A stretch of DNA of 64,000 nucleotides from Bacteroidaceae bacterium (GCA_017547385.1 JAFYPU010000024.1:1-64000); one strand, 5' to 3'. Numbered from the stretch's first letter, positions 24,458 to 33,318 are shown. Notes: generated by a model from the letters alone, not told the origin. Translations and numbers: made by a program.

Positions 24458-25213
24458 TCAGAGGTCGAGCACCACTTCCACGGGACAATGGTCAGAGCCG
24501 AAAATCTCGCTATGAATGGCAGCACTCTGCAACCGTTCGTCAAGGCGTGCGGATGCCAGAAAATAGTCGATACGCCACCCGGCGTTCTTTTCACGCGCCT
24601 TGAAGCGATAGCTCCACCAAGAATAAGCCCCCTCAAGTTCGGGATGGAAATACCGGAACGTATCGGTAAAACCAGCCTGCAGCAGGGTCGTAAATTTGTC
24701 GCGCTCTTCGTCCGTGAAGCCGGCATTTCGGCGATTGGTCTTCGGGTTTTTCAAGTCGATTTCACAGTGCGCCACGTTCAAATCGCCGCACACCACGACC
24801 GGTTTCACTGCATCCAGACGCGAGAGGTAGGCACGAAAATCGTCCTCCCAGCGCATACGATAGTCGAGGCGGCGCAAGCCGTCCTGCGAATTGGGCGTAT
24901 AGACCGTAACGAGATAGAAGTTGGGCATCTCCAGCGTGATGATGCGCCCTTCCGTGTCGTGTTCGGCAATTCCCATACCCAATTGCACCGACAGCGGCTC
25001 GTGCTTGGTAAAAACGGCCGTGCCGCTATATCCTTTCTTCTCGGCATAATTCCAATAAGAGCGGTAGCCGGGAAATTCCAAATCGAGTTGTCCTGCCTGC
25101 ATCTTGGTTTCCTGCAAACAAAAGAAGTCGGCATCGAGTGCCGCAAAGCTTTCGCGAAATCCTTTTTCGCAACAGGCCCGCAGCCCGTTCACATTCCATG
25201 ATATCAGTTTCAT
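24458..25213 (-). CDS. xth: Exodeoxyribonuclease III
   Basis: A 251-residue DNA repair nuclease acting at abasic sites and on 3' ends. All family blocks are present: ISWNVNGLRA, the metal ligand Glu in CLQETKMQ, the active-site GYSGTAVF, CGDLNVAH with the catalytic Asp and Asn, the YSWWSYR loop, WRIDYFLAS and the final SDHCPVEV with the catalytic His. It is the first gene of the minus-strand operon with sppA, lpxK, the phosphorylase and the DUF1232 protein, and has its own consensus promoter at 25337-25307. Confidence 0.96.
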   Translation of the reverse strand: MKLISWNVNGLRACCEKGFRESFAALDADFFCLQETKMQAGQLDLEFPGYRSYWNYAEKKGYSGTAVFTKHEPLSVQLGMGIAEHDTEGRIITLEMPNFYLVTVYTPNSQDGLRRLDYRMRWEDDFRAYLSRLDAVKPVVVCGDLNVAHCEIDLKNPKTNRRNAGFTDEERDKFTTLLQAGFTDTFRYFHPELEGAYSWWSYRFKAREKNAGWRIDYFLASARLDERLQSAAIHSEIFGSDHCPVEVVLDL

Positions 25214-25306
25214 CCGTCAGAGTGTTTTCAGTGTTTTTATCCGAAACTCCACCGACCGTGCCGATTTCTCGCACCTTGTCGGAAGGTTTCGTAGGTTGTT
25301 TGTGAG

Positions 25307-25337
25307 CAAATTTATACCATTTCCGCTACCGCGCAAA
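25307..25337 (-). promoter_or_regulatory. Promoter of the xth operon
   Basis: On the minus strand TTTG (25337-25334), 19 bases, then TAAATTTG (25314-25307) match the phylum consensus exactly, 93 bases before the xth ATG. Confidence 0.75.
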
Positions 25338-25390
25338 AGCGACAACCGTTTTTTTGTCGACCGAACATAAAAATCCCCACGGCTTTTGCC

Positions 25391-25453
25391 GATTTTCCGC
25401 AGTGCTTGCAGAATTTCTTACAAGCACTGCAGAATTTTCTAAACGCCGTGTAA
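25391..25453. repeat. Palindromic intergenic repeat, copy 3 (mosaic)
   Basis: GCAGTGCTTG (25399-25408) and CAAGCACTGC (25421-25430) form a perfect inverted pair, and the module continues as AGAATTTTCTAAACGCCGTG to the right end. Only the right side carries the AAACGCC boundary; the left starts with GATTTTCC. It lies between the divergent xth and etfB genes, upstream of both promoters. Confidence 0.8.
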
Positions 25454-25589
25454 ATTTTTGTCCTCCCAAAGCCCGTTTTTCGAGCAGAATGTCAGCCTTC
25501 ACCACATCCATGGCCGAAGTACCGATTTGCGAAGTCCAAAGCAGGACAACGGCAACAGATTTTTCATCATGCAAAAAAGGCCTTATCCC

Positions 25590-25621
25590 TTTGGGCAACA
25601 AAACCTTTTTCATTACATTTG
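25590..25621 (+). promoter_or_regulatory. Promoter of the etfBA-acyl-CoA dehydrogenase operon
   Basis: TTTG (25590-25593), 20 bases, then TACATTTG (25614-25621) match the consensus. The -7 box ends 67 bases before the etfB ATG. Confidence 0.75.
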
Positions 25622-25688
25622 CCACGCAGAGAATGCACGGAGGTTCACCGCCTCCCTTTATGAAAAACCACAAACAAATCATAAAAAA

Positions 25689-26564
25689 ATGAGTCTGAAA
25701 ATTGTAGTACTTGCCAAGCAGGTACCCGACACCCGCAACGTGGGTAAAGACGCGATGACGCCCGAAGGAACTGTCAACCGCGCCGCACTGCCCGCCATCT
25801 TCAACCCTGAAGATCTCAATGCATTGGAGCAGGCTTTGCGCCTCAAGGACCAACATCCCGGCTCTACGGTTACCATCCTCACCATGGGACCTCCGCGTGC
25901 CACCGACGTTATCCGCGAAGGTTTGTTCCGCGGTGCTGACGACGGCGTACTCCTCACCGACCGCGCCTTTGCCGGTGCCGACACTTTGGCCACCAGCTAT
26001 GCGCTGAGCCAAGCTATCAAGAAAATCGGTATGCCCGACATCGTTATCGGCGGACGTCAGGCCATCGACGGAGACACCGCACAAGTGGGTCCGCAAGTGG
26101 CGCAAAAACTTGACCTCAACCAGGTAACATACGTAACAACCATCGAGAGCGTTACCGACGGTGTTATCACCCTTGTGCGCACCATCGACGGAGGCATCGA
26201 ACGCGTGCAGGCTCCCCTGCCCATCCTTCTCACCGTCAACGGAAACGCTGCACCGTGCCGCCCACGCAATGCAAAACTCGTGATGAAGTACAAGCGTGCC
26301 TTGGCTCCCATGGAACGACCCGCCGACGGCACACTGCCTTACGCAGAAGAGTACGACAAAAAGCCCTACCTCAATGTTACGCAATGGAGCGTGGCTGATG
26401 TGGACGGCGACTTGGCACAATGCGGTCTCGCAGGCTCGCCCACAAAGGTGAAAGCAGTGCAGAATATCGTTTTCAAAGCCAAAGAGAGCAAACGCCTCAC
26501 AGCGGCCGATGCCGAAATCGAAGGGCTGATGAAAGAACTCTTGGAGAGCCACACCATAGGTTAA
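25689..26564 (+). CDS. etfB: Electron transfer flavoprotein beta subunit
   Basis: A 291-residue ETF beta subunit (FixA type) that binds AMP and carries electrons with the alpha subunit. The ATG at 25689 (MSLKIVVLAKQVPDT) is the family start, and the promoter at 25590 lies just upstream, which rules out the longer in-frame versions. Signature blocks are the N-terminal strand with KQVPDT, NPEDLNALEQALRLKD, TMGPPRATDVIREGLFRGAD, GRQAIDGDTAQVGPQVA and PILLTV. It is the first gene of an operon with etfA and an acyl-CoA dehydrogenase. Confidence 0.95.
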   Translation: MSLKIVVLAKQVPDTRNVGKDAMTPEGTVNRAALPAIFNPEDLNALEQALRLKDQHPGSTVTILTMGPPRATDVIREGLFRGADDGVLLTDRAFAGADTLATSYALSQAIKKIGMPDIVIGGRQAIDGDTAQVGPQVAQKLDLNQVTYVTTIESVTDGVITLVRTIDGGIERVQAPLPILLTVNGNAAPCRPRNAKLVMKYKRALAPMERPADGTLPYAEEYDKKPYLNVTQWSVADVDGDLAQCGLAGSPTKVKAVQNIVFKAKESKRLTAADAEIEGLMKELLESHTIG

Positions 26565-26584
26565 TGATAGAAAAACAGAAAGTC

Positions 26585-27607
26585 ATGAACAACGTTTTTG
26601 TATACTGCGAAATAGATAAATACACCATAGAGGAAGTTTCGTGCGAACTCCTCACTAAAGGCCGCAAACTGGCCAACGAATTGGGTGTGCAGCTCGAAGC
26701 CATCGCCGCAGGACACGGCATCACCGGAAAGGTGGAAAAAGAAATCCTCTCCTATGGCGTGGACAAGCTCCACGTATTCGATGATGAGCGACTCTATCCC
26801 TACACATCCAAGCCCCACACCTCGATTTTGGTGAACCTCTTCAAACAAGAGCAGCCCCAAATCTGCCTCATGGGCGCCACAGTGATAGGCCGCGACCTCG
26901 GACCCCGCGTTTCGTCGTCCCTGCACAGTGGACTCACCGCCGACTGCACATCGCTCGAAATCGGCGACTACGACGACCGCAAGAGCGGTAAGCACTACGA
27001 AGGTTTGCTCTACCAAATCCGTCCGGCCTTCGGCGGAAACATCGTTGCCACCATCGTCAATCCCGACAACCGTCCGCAGATGGCTACCGTGCGTTCCGGC
27101 GTGATGAAAGCCGAGAAAGTGGCGGAATACTACAACGGAGAAATCATCTACCAAGAGGTGGCAAAATTCGTACCCGACACCGACTATGTGGTGAAAGTGC
27201 TGGAGCGTCATGTGGAAAAGGCCAACAACAACCTGAAAGGCGCACCCATCGTTGTAGCCGGCGGTTACGGTGTCGGAAGCAAGGAGAACTTTGACCTGCT
27301 CCGCAAGCTCGCCGACGAACTCCACGGCGAGGTGGGCGCAAGTCGCGCGGCCGTTGACGCAGGCTTCTGCGAGCACGATTTGCAAATCGGACAGACGGGC
27401 GTAACCGTGAGGCCGAAAGTTTATATCGCCTGCGGCATTTCCGGAGCCATCCAGCACGTGGCCGGCATGCGCGAGAGCGGAATTGTCATCTCCATCAACA
27501 CCGATCCGGACGCACCCATCAACCAAATCGCAGACTATGTGATTACCGGCAGCGTGGAAGAAGTAATTCCCAAGATGATTAAATATTATAAGGAAAACAG
27601 TAAATAA
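26585..27607 (+). CDS. etfA: Electron transfer flavoprotein alpha subunit
   Basis: A 340-residue ETF alpha subunit that binds FAD. The ATG at 26585 (MNNVFVYCEIDKYTIEEVS) is preferred; an earlier in-frame ATG at 26564 overlaps the etfB stop and adds seven residues. The C-terminal FAD-binding domain is clear: GGYGVGSKENFDLLRKLADE, GASRAAVDAG, QIGQTGVTVRPKVYIACGISGAIQH and SINTDPDAPI. It follows etfB closely and precedes the dehydrogenase by one base. Confidence 0.95.
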   Translation: MNNVFVYCEIDKYTIEEVSCELLTKGRKLANELGVQLEAIAAGHGITGKVEKEILSYGVDKLHVFDDERLYPYTSKPHTSILVNLFKQEQPQICLMGATVIGRDLGPRVSSSLHSGLTADCTSLEIGDYDDRKSGKHYEGLLYQIRPAFGGNIVATIVNPDNRPQMATVRSGVMKAEKVAEYYNGEIIYQEVAKFVPDTDYVVKVLERHVEKANNNLKGAPIVVAGGYGVGSKENFDLLRKLADELHGEVGASRAAVDAGFCEHDLQIGQTGVTVRPKVYIACGISGAIQHVAGMRESGIVISINTDPDAPINQIADYVITGSVEEVIPKMIKYYKENSK

Positions 27608-27608
27608 A

Positions 27609-29318
27609 ATGGCTAACCACTATACAGATCATCCCGAACTGCGCTTCGAATTAAATCATCCCATGATGGAGCGCATCGTGGAGCTTAAAGAAAGAGGCTT
27701 CCGCGATAAAGAAAATTTTGACTACGCTCCGCTCGACTTCGAAGACGCGATGGATAGTTACGACCGCGTGTTGGACATCGTGGGAGAGCTTTCCGGAACC
27801 ATCATCGCCGAGAACGCGGAAAGCGTAGACCTGGAAGGGCCGCACCACGTGGGCGACAGAGTTTTCTACGCCTCAGGTACAGCTCGCAACCTCGATGCCA
27901 TGGTAAAGGCCGGCATGAACGGCATGACCATGCCTCGCAAGTACAACGGTTTGAACTTCCCGATCACTCCTTATACCATGTGCGCCGAACTTGTGGCCGC
28001 GAGCGACGCGGGCTTCGGCAACATCTGGAGTTTGCAAGACTGCATCGAGACACTCTACGAGTTTGGCAACGAGGACCAGCACAGCCGTTTCATTCCTCGC
28101 ATCTGCGCCGGCGAAACCATGTCTATGGACCTGACGGAGCCGGATGCCGGTTCGGACCTTCAGAGCGTGATGCTGAAAGCCACCTACGACGAGGCGGAAA
28201 ATTGCTGGCGCTTGAACGGTGTGAAGCGCTTTATCACGAACGGCGACGCAGACCTTCACCTGGTTTTGGCACGCTCTGAAGAAGGCACCACTGACGGTCG
28301 CGGACTCTCCATGTTCATCTACGACAAACGCGACGGCGGTGTGAACGTGCGCCGCATCGAGAACAAACTCGGTATCCACGGTTCGCCCACTTGCGAATTG
28401 GTATACAAGAATGCGAAAGCCGAACTCTGCGGCGACCGCAAGCTGGGTTTGATTAAATACGTCATGGCGCTGATGAACGGTGCCCGCTTGGGCATCGCCG
28501 CACAGAGCGTCGGCATCTCTCAGGCTGCCTACAACGAAGGCCTGGCCTATGCCAAGGATCGCGAACAGTTCGGCAAGGCCATCATAAACTTCCCGGCCGT
28601 TTACGACATGTTGGCGCTGATGAAGGCAAAACTCGACGCCGGACGCGCGCTGCTCTATCAGTGCTCTCGCTACGTGGATGTGTACAAAGCACTGGACGAC
28701 ATAGCGCGCGAAAGAAAGCTTACGCCCGAAGAGCGACAGGAGCAGAAGAAGTATGCCAAGTTGGCCGACTCGCTCACTCCGCTGGCCAAGGGAATGAACT
28801 CGGAATACTGCAACCAGAATACCTTTGACGCGCTTCAGATTCACGGTGGCAGCGGCTTCATGATGGACTATCCCATTCAGCGTTACTATCGCGACGCTCG
28901 CATCACCAACATCTACGAAGGCACAACGCAGTTGCAAGTGGTGGCAGCCATTCGCTACGTAACCAATGGCTCTTATCTGGCACAGATGCGCGAGTTCGAA
29001 ACAGCCGAGGTAAGTGCCGAAATACAGGCATTGCAGACCCGCGCCGCCAAGATGGCCGACAAGTTTGAAGAAGCCGTCAACCACGTCAAGGATGCCAAGG
29101 ACCAGGAATTCCACGACCTCTGCGCACGCCACTTGGTGGAGATGGCGGCCGACGTCATCATGCTGCATCTTTTACTCCGCAACGCTACGGTAGCTCCTGA
29201 GATGTTTGCAAAATCGGCACGCGTGTATGCCAACTTCGTAGAGGCCGAAATCGCGAAGCACCACACTTTCGTAATGAACCTCACTCCCGAACAATTGGCC
29301 GACTATCAGCCGGCGTAA
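27609..29318 (+). CDS. Acyl-CoA dehydrogenase, long form
   Basis: A 569-residue FAD enzyme that oxidises acyl-CoA or reduces an enoyl/acryloyl-CoA, paired with the ETF encoded upstream. Family blocks include MSMDLTEPDAGSDLQ, RFITNGDAD, ERENKLGIHGSPT-like GIHGSPTCELVY and LQIHGGSGFMMDYPIQRYYRDARI. The catalytic Glu is in ITNIYEGTTQLQ. It is about 180 residues longer than the common 380-residue type, with an extra N-terminal part and an added C-terminal helical domain after the YEGT motif, as in the long bacterial subfamily. The substrate is unknown. The start codon sits one base after the etfA stop. Confidence 0.94.
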   Translation: MANHYTDHPELRFELNHPMMERIVELKERGFRDKENFDYAPLDFEDAMDSYDRVLDIVGELSGTIIAENAESVDLEGPHHVGDRVFYASGTARNLDAMVKAGMNGMTMPRKYNGLNFPITPYTMCAELVAASDAGFGNIWSLQDCIETLYEFGNEDQHSRFIPRICAGETMSMDLTEPDAGSDLQSVMLKATYDEAENCWRLNGVKRFITNGDADLHLVLARSEEGTTDGRGLSMFIYDKRDGGVNVRRIENKLGIHGSPTCELVYKNAKAELCGDRKLGLIKYVMALMNGARLGIAAQSVGISQAAYNEGLAYAKDREQFGKAIINFPAVYDMLALMKAKLDAGRALLYQCSRYVDVYKALDDIARERKLTPEERQEQKKYAKLADSLTPLAKGMNSEYCNQNTFDALQIHGGSGFMMDYPIQRYYRDARITNIYEGTTQLQVVAAIRYVTNGSYLAQMREFETAEVSAEIQALQTRAAKMADKFEEAVNHVKDAKDQEFHDLCARHLVEMAADVIMLHLLLRNATVAPEMFAKSARVYANFVEAEIAKHHTFVMNLTPEQLADYQPA

Positions 29319-29342
29319 TTGCTCCACGCTTTACGCAACAAT

Positions 29343-29384
29343 AAAAACTCCCTCCCGAGACTGATGCCTTGGGAGGGAGTTTTT
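29343..29384 (+). terminator. Terminator of the etfBA-dehydrogenase operon
   Basis: AAAAACTCCCTCCC and GGGAGGGAGTTTTT form a perfect 14-bp stem around a 14-base loop, with more T after it. Confidence 0.85.
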
Positions 29385-29430
29385 GTTTTATGCTCGTTCA
29401 AAATCGAGCGATGCATTCAGCAAAAATCAG

Positions 29431-29481
29431 CACGGCGTTTAGATTTTTCTGCAGTGCTTGTAGAAATTTCTAAACGCCGTG
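29431..29481. repeat. Palindromic intergenic repeat, copy 4
   Basis: CACGGCGTTTAGA (29431-29443) and TCTAAACGCCGTG (29469-29481) are perfect inverted ends. The stem continues after two mismatches into the GCAGTGCTTG core. The end carries CACGGC instead of CAAGGC, and the change is mirrored in both arms. It lies between two converging genes. Confidence 0.85.
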
Positions 29482-29533
29482 TAGATTTTCAAGCTTCGCA
29501 TGTGGGAGTTTACGCACCACGCGGAGGCATTTT

Positions 29534-30391
29534 TCACATGAAGAGCGTAAGCCCGGTGGAGAGTCCGGAAAACTTCGGGCCGAAGTCCTGCTTCAGCACA
29601 GAGCAGGGACTATACTTCACATAAGCACCTACGCCTCGCCAACGCACCGAGCCACGCAGGTCCACACTGATGCGGTTGTGGTGCAAGTTCTTGCTGAAAT
29701 CCTTTTCGGCTTTGCCGTCGAGCATGTAACGTGTTTCGGCACTTGCGTAAGTGTTCACGTTAAGGATGGCTGCCAAGCCGATTTCCCAACGATGCTTCAG
29801 TCGACGCGTATATTCCACGGGGAAGCTCACACTGAACGTTTTGATGCGCGAATACTCCGGCTCGGCACCTGTGGGATAAGTGCCCAGAAGCGTACGTCCG
29901 TTGTCTGTAACAAAACGCTCGTAGCCTGTCATTCGGTAGTTCTTCCAGTTAAATCCCAGCCCCACACTGAACACGTCATTGCCCCAGCGGCGATTTACTT
30001 TGAGCGCCTCAAAACCAATTTCATACGATGCGCCCATGTCCACTTTCATTCCCTGTGGAGCTGCGAGGGCCGTAACGAAACCAAAGTGCAGTCCGCCCAT
30101 GCTCATCCAGGCTTTGCATTCTTTTTTCCTGTCTTTCATGAGTGCGGGAAAGGCAAAATCCCATCCCATGGCACGGCTCTCGATGACGGCATCACTTGCC
30201 GAGGTGTGCGTGTGGCGGAGGCGAAAATCGGGATTGCCCTCACGGCCATACAGTTCCACGGTGAGCGAACTGTCTGTGCGGAGCAGCAACACGCGGTCCA
30301 CCTGTCGCACATCCGTCAACGTATCTACGACCTGCGCCGAAACCCCGACAGCAGTCAAGATGCCAAATAAAAAAGTGTAAATGCGTTTCAT
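29534..30391 (-). CDS. Predicted outer-membrane beta-barrel protein of unknown function
   Basis: A 285-residue exported protein with signal peptide at about 1-19 (MKRIYTFLFGILTAVGVSA). The mature chain has alternating amphipathic strands with aromatic ends, for example FDFAFP-like WDFAFPALM, SYEIGFEALKVNRRW, FSVGLGFNWKNYRM and VGAYVKYSPCSVL, which suggests a barrel of about 8-12 strands. I see no named family. It is the last gene of the second ECF sigma operon (sigma, anti-sigma-like, DUF6108, this gene), 49 bases after the DUF6108 gene, so it is a candidate member of that regulon. Confidence 0.75.
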   Translation of the reverse strand: MKRIYTFLFGILTAVGVSAQVVDTLTDVRQVDRVLLLRTDSSLTVELYGREGNPDFRLRHTHTSASDAVIESRAMGWDFAFPALMKDRKKECKAWMSMGGLHFGFVTALAAPQGMKVDMGASYEIGFEALKVNRRWGNDVFSVGLGFNWKNYRMTGYERFVTDNGRTLLGTYPTGAEPEYSRIKTFSVSFPVEYTRRLKHRWEIGLAAILNVNTYASAETRYMLDGKAEKDFSKNLHHNRISVDLRGSVRWRGVGAYVKYSPCSVLKQDFGPKFSGLSTGLTLFM

Positions 30392-30440
30392 AATAAATAT
30401 GTTTTAAATGGTTAGCTTTACGGATTAGGGTTGTGAATTT

Positions 30441-30890
30441 CTACTTACCGAAGCGTTTTCGCAAATCGGCCATCGTAACCGTGCCCTCTATATACACAAT
30501 CGTCACATAAGGCTTCTCACCGCTCCGCAATGCCAGATTGCGATAGAAAAGATAGCGGTGCTTATCCTTGCCCACATCGGACAAACGATAGAAAGCATAG
30601 TAGAGTCGCCCGCCCTTCATTCCCGTTTCTTTCTCTACGGCCGAGGCTCCATCGCGCCGGACGCAGGCTTCCAGTTCACGGCTTTGGGCATCCGAAAGTT
30701 GCAGATAACAACTTCGGTAAAGCGTCATCATGTTTTTACCCACATTGTAGTTTTTCACCACCACTTCTTTGCCATGCTCTCCTTTCTTTCGCAAATTGTC
30801 AAGAAAGGTTTCCACTGAGAGCCCGTCCTGCGCCCAAAGGCAGGGAAGCATTGTGAAAGCCAAAAACAGGGATATAAGGAAACGTCTCAT
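30441..30890 (-). CDS. DUF6108-like secreted protein
   Basis: A 149-residue exported protein with signal peptide at about 1-20 (MRRFLISLFLAFTMLPCLWAQ). The mature domain begins DGLSVETFLDNLRKKG and holds YRLSDVGKDKHRYLFYRNLAL and VTIVYIEGTVTMADLRKRF near the end. I match it from memory to the Bacteroidetes family DUF6108, whose role is unknown; treat the family number with some caution. It follows the anti-sigma-like gene by 14 bases, so it is in the sigma operon and is probably envelope-related. Confidence 0.78.
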   Translation of the reverse strand: MRRFLISLFLAFTMLPCLWAQDGLSVETFLDNLRKKGEHGKEVVVKNYNVGKNMMTLYRSCYLQLSDAQSRELEACVRRDGASAVEKETGMKGGRLYYAFYRLSDVGKDKHRYLFYRNLALRSGEKPYVTIVYIEGTVTMADLRKRFGK

Positions 30891-30904
30891 AGGTTCTTGT
30901 TTTT

Positions 30905-31375
30905 TTATTCGTCCATTACAGAAAACATCTCGCTCATCTGCGCCTCCATCTCGGCAGTGGGATCTTCGGCCAGGACTTCCTGCATCGTGCCGGTCATAAG
31001 TGCAATGACTGCCTCACGGTCGGTGATTTCGCGGCCGTCCACATAAGCAATGCAGACCTCGGTGGGCTGAGACTGCGTGTGCCAGGCTGCCAATCCCACT
31101 CCCACGGCCACAATCACGGCTGCCGCGATGCGACCCAGTGTCTGCAGGCGGATGCTGCGTCCTTTCTTTTGCGAAACGGCAGGTGCTTGCTGCGAACGTC
31201 CCACTGCGAAGAAGCCCATCACGGCTCGCACCTCATCATAGCGCGGAGCACTGCCTTGCGGTGTACACAGGAAGCGACGCAGTGCAGCCTCTTCGGCCTC
31301 GGTTGTCTCGGCCTCGAAGTAACGCTCCACAAGGGCATCCCAATCGGCTTCGGTGTATGTGCGTTTCTGTATCAT
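30905..31375 (-). CDS. Probable anti-sigma factor, single-pass membrane protein
   Basis: A 156-residue protein. The ATG at 31375 overlaps the sigma stop codon as ATGA and is preferred to an in-frame codon 21 bases upstream. A cytoplasmic helical part (about 1-72) holds TEADWDALVERYFEAETTEAEEAALRRFL, similar to the start of many Bacteroidetes anti-sigma proteins. One membrane helix lies at about 80-98 (LGRIAAAVIVAVGVGLAAW), followed by a short acidic periplasmic tail ending MSEMFSVMDE. There is no zinc motif and no FecR domain. Confidence 0.78.
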   Translation of the reverse strand: MIQKRTYTEADWDALVERYFEAETTEAEEAALRRFLCTPQGSAPRYDEVRAVMGFFAVGRSQQAPAVSQKKGRSIRLQTLGRIAAAVIVAVGVGLAAWHTQSQPTEVCIAYVDGREITDREAVIALMTGTMQEVLAEDPTAEMEAQMSEMFSVMDE

Positions 31376-31923
31376 TGCCTTTCGTTTTTGTAACATTCTC
31401 TGATGATTTTTCTGGCGCGCGAGAGTTGTGTTCGCAGGGCCGCTTGCTGCATTTGCAGATCGCGTGCAATTTCTTCGTAATCCTGCCCCAAAATTTCGCG
31501 GCGGTTCAAGATGTCGCGTTGCAAGGGAGTGAGTTTTTGCTCCACCAGGGTAGAAATTCGCCGATACTGCTCCTCGCAGCTCTCAAGCATTGCGGCCTCC
31601 TCGTCGGGCACAGCATCTCGCTCTTCATCCAATGGCACCCAATCGGAAGTCTGTCGGCGACGCAGCACATCGATGCTGAGATTTTTCACGGTAACCGTGA
31701 GCAATCGTGCAGCCTCTTCCTCGCTGCGGATGCTGCTTCGGCGCGGCCACAGTCGGCAGAAAGCTTCTTGCAGCGCGTCATCCGCATCGTCGGCATTGCC
31801 CAGCAGGCCGCGTGCCATGCCACGCAGTTTCCGCCCCAACCGCTCGAACGCGGTCGGCAAGGCTTGCGAGGATGTCTGAACGGTGTCTGTCTGTTCGAAC
31901 TGGGCCATGGTTTTATCGGACAT
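31372..31923 (-). CDS. ECF-type RNA polymerase sigma factor
   Basis: A 183-residue sigma factor with regions 2 and 4 only. Region 2 covers about 25-95 (ARGLLGNADDADDALQEAFCRLWPRR, LLTVTVKNLSIDVLRRR). Region 4 covers about 125-180, with LTPLQRDILNRREILGQDYEEIARDLQMQQAALRTQLSRARK as the helix-turn-helix. It starts a four-gene minus-strand operon with the anti-sigma-like gene (overlap ATGA), DUF6108 and a predicted barrel protein. Expression control is not visible; I find no primary-sigma promoter in the 292 bases upstream, which would fit autoregulation. Confidence 0.93.
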   Translation of the reverse strand: MSDKTMAQFEQTDTVQTSSQALPTAFERLGRKLRGMARGLLGNADDADDALQEAFCRLWPRRSSIRSEEEAARLLTVTVKNLSIDVLRRRQTSDWVPLDEERDAVPDEEAAMLESCEEQYRRISTLVEQKLTPLQRDILNRREILGQDYEEIARDLQMQQAALRTQLSRARKIIRECYKNERQ

Positions 31924-32080
31924 TAAGGGGCCGTTTTTGCACGCAGCTTTCCGGCCTTTCTACAAAGGATAACGCAACACCCCCGCTTTTGTTACAACTT
32001 CGCAGTGTGTTTTTTTACTTTTTTTCTCCTAAATCTGTTTCTCGCCGGAATGTATAAGTATTTTTCAGCAGAGCGGGTAC

Positions 32081-32129
32081 AAAAAAGCCGAAGGCTCTCC
32101 CGTTGTTTCTCACGGTGCAGAGCCTCCGA
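32081..32129 (-). terminator. Terminator of rpoD
   Basis: Read on the minus strand, CGGAGGCTCT and AGAGCCTTCG pair (one G-U), followed by GCTTTTTT. An inner CCGT/ACGG pair is also possible. It lies 87 bases after the rpoD stop. Confidence 0.7.
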
Positions 32130-32215
32130 CCAATATGCTTATACATTATTATATATATGGGACGAAAATGCGGCGACCCGTTCGGAATGTTTCCACGGGG
32201 CACTTCCGCTTTTGC

Positions 32216-33076
32216 TTACCCAAGGTATTTCATCAAAATCTTGATGTTGTCGTCTTCGCGCAGGCGGCGCAAAGCGCGTTCCTTGATTTGGCGAACGCGC
32301 TCACGCGTCAGGCTGAGTGTATTGGCCACTTCCTCGGCAGTCATCTCGTTTCGGCCGATTCCGAAAAGCATCTGGAGCACCAGACGCTCGCGCTCAGTGA
32401 GAACGCGCAGTGCTGCATCGAGATCGGTGGAAAGCGACTCAAGTTCCATCTGATTGTCGGTGCCGGGCGCAGACTCGTCGGTCATGATGTCGATAAGGCA
32501 GTTGGAGTCGTCGTCTTGGAACGGAGCGTCCACACTTACCTTTTTACCGTTTGTGCCAAGGGCATCCTGAACTTTCGTAATATCGGTATCGAGAATGTCG
32601 GCCAACTCCTGCACAGAGGGACGGCGTTCAAACTCCTGTTCAAAGTTGACGATGGCTTTCGTGAGCTTGCTTTGGAAACCCACCTGATTGAGGGGCATGC
32701 GCACGATGCGACTTTGTTCGCTTATCGCCTGCAATATGCTTTGACGAATCCACCACACCGCGTAACTGATAAACTTGAAGCCGCGCGTCTCGTCGAACTT
32801 CTGAGCCGCCTTGATGAGACCCAGGTTTCCCTCGTCGATGAGGTCGTTAAGCGCAAGTCCTTGGTTCTGGTATTGCTTTGCCACGGAGACAACGAAACGC
32901 AGGTTGGCGCGTGTGAGTCGTTCCAATGCCTCGGCGTCGCCGTGGTGGATGCGTTGCGCCAGCTCCACTTCCTCGTCGGTGGAGATGAGTTCTTCACGTC
33001 CGATCTCTACAAGATACTTGTCAAGGGCCGCACTCGAGCGGTTGGTGATGCTTTTGTTGATTTTTAGTTGTCGCAT
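32216..33076 (-). CDS. rpoD: Primary RNA polymerase sigma factor (sigma-70, RpoD)
   Basis: A 286-residue housekeeping sigma factor that recognises the TTTG/TAnnTTTG promoters of this phylum. The start at 33076 gives MRQLKINKSITNRSSAAL; the 65 in-frame codons upstream look non-coding. Region 1.2 is YLVEIGREELISTDEEVELAQRI. Region 2 has RANLRFVVSVAKQYQNQG, the core-binding and DNA-melting helix with YAVWWIRQSILQAI, and SRIVRMP. Region 4 ends LTRERVRQIKERALRRLR. Region 1.1 and the large non-conserved insert of the proteobacterial protein are absent, as usual in Bacteroidetes. A -7 box TATTTTTG is at 33107-33100 on the minus strand. Confidence 0.96.
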   Translation of the reverse strand: MRQLKINKSITNRSSAALDKYLVEIGREELISTDEEVELAQRIHHGDAEALERLTRANLRFVVSVAKQYQNQGLALNDLIDEGNLGLIKAAQKFDETRGFKFISYAVWWIRQSILQAISEQSRIVRMPLNQVGFQSKLTKAIVNFEQEFERRPSVQELADILDTDITKVQDALGTNGKKVSVDAPFQDDDSNCLIDIMTDESAPGTDNQMELESLSTDLDAALRVLTERERLVLQMLFGIGRNEMTAEEVANTLSLTRERVRQIKERALRRLREDDNIKILMKYLG

Positions 33077-33099
33077 ACTGATTTTTGCATATTTAGTTG

Positions 33100-33107
33100 C
33101 AAAAATA
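33100..33107 (-). promoter_or_regulatory. Probable -7 box of rpoD
   Basis: The minus strand reads TATTTTTG, matching TAnnTTTG, 23 bases before the start codon. No -33 TTTG at the expected spacing is seen. Confidence 0.45.
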
Positions 33108-33318
33108 GGGAATAAAATCCACTCTCGCCAACTTTTGGCGTGCAAATCGCCCTCTTGGAGCGGGAACAATGAGGTTTTGACCTCACCATTTTGCATTTTG
33201 GAGGGTAAACACCGGGGAGCTTTGCTGAAACCAGACACCCACGCAAAGCAAATCACACCCCCTTTCGGCATATCCCCGATAGGGGTGCATAAAATCGGAA
33301 AGGCTTGGGCCGAAAATC

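Noticed and set aside
32135..33067. Long plus-strand frame opposite rpoD
   Set aside because: It is the antisense shadow of a well-conserved sigma factor gene.
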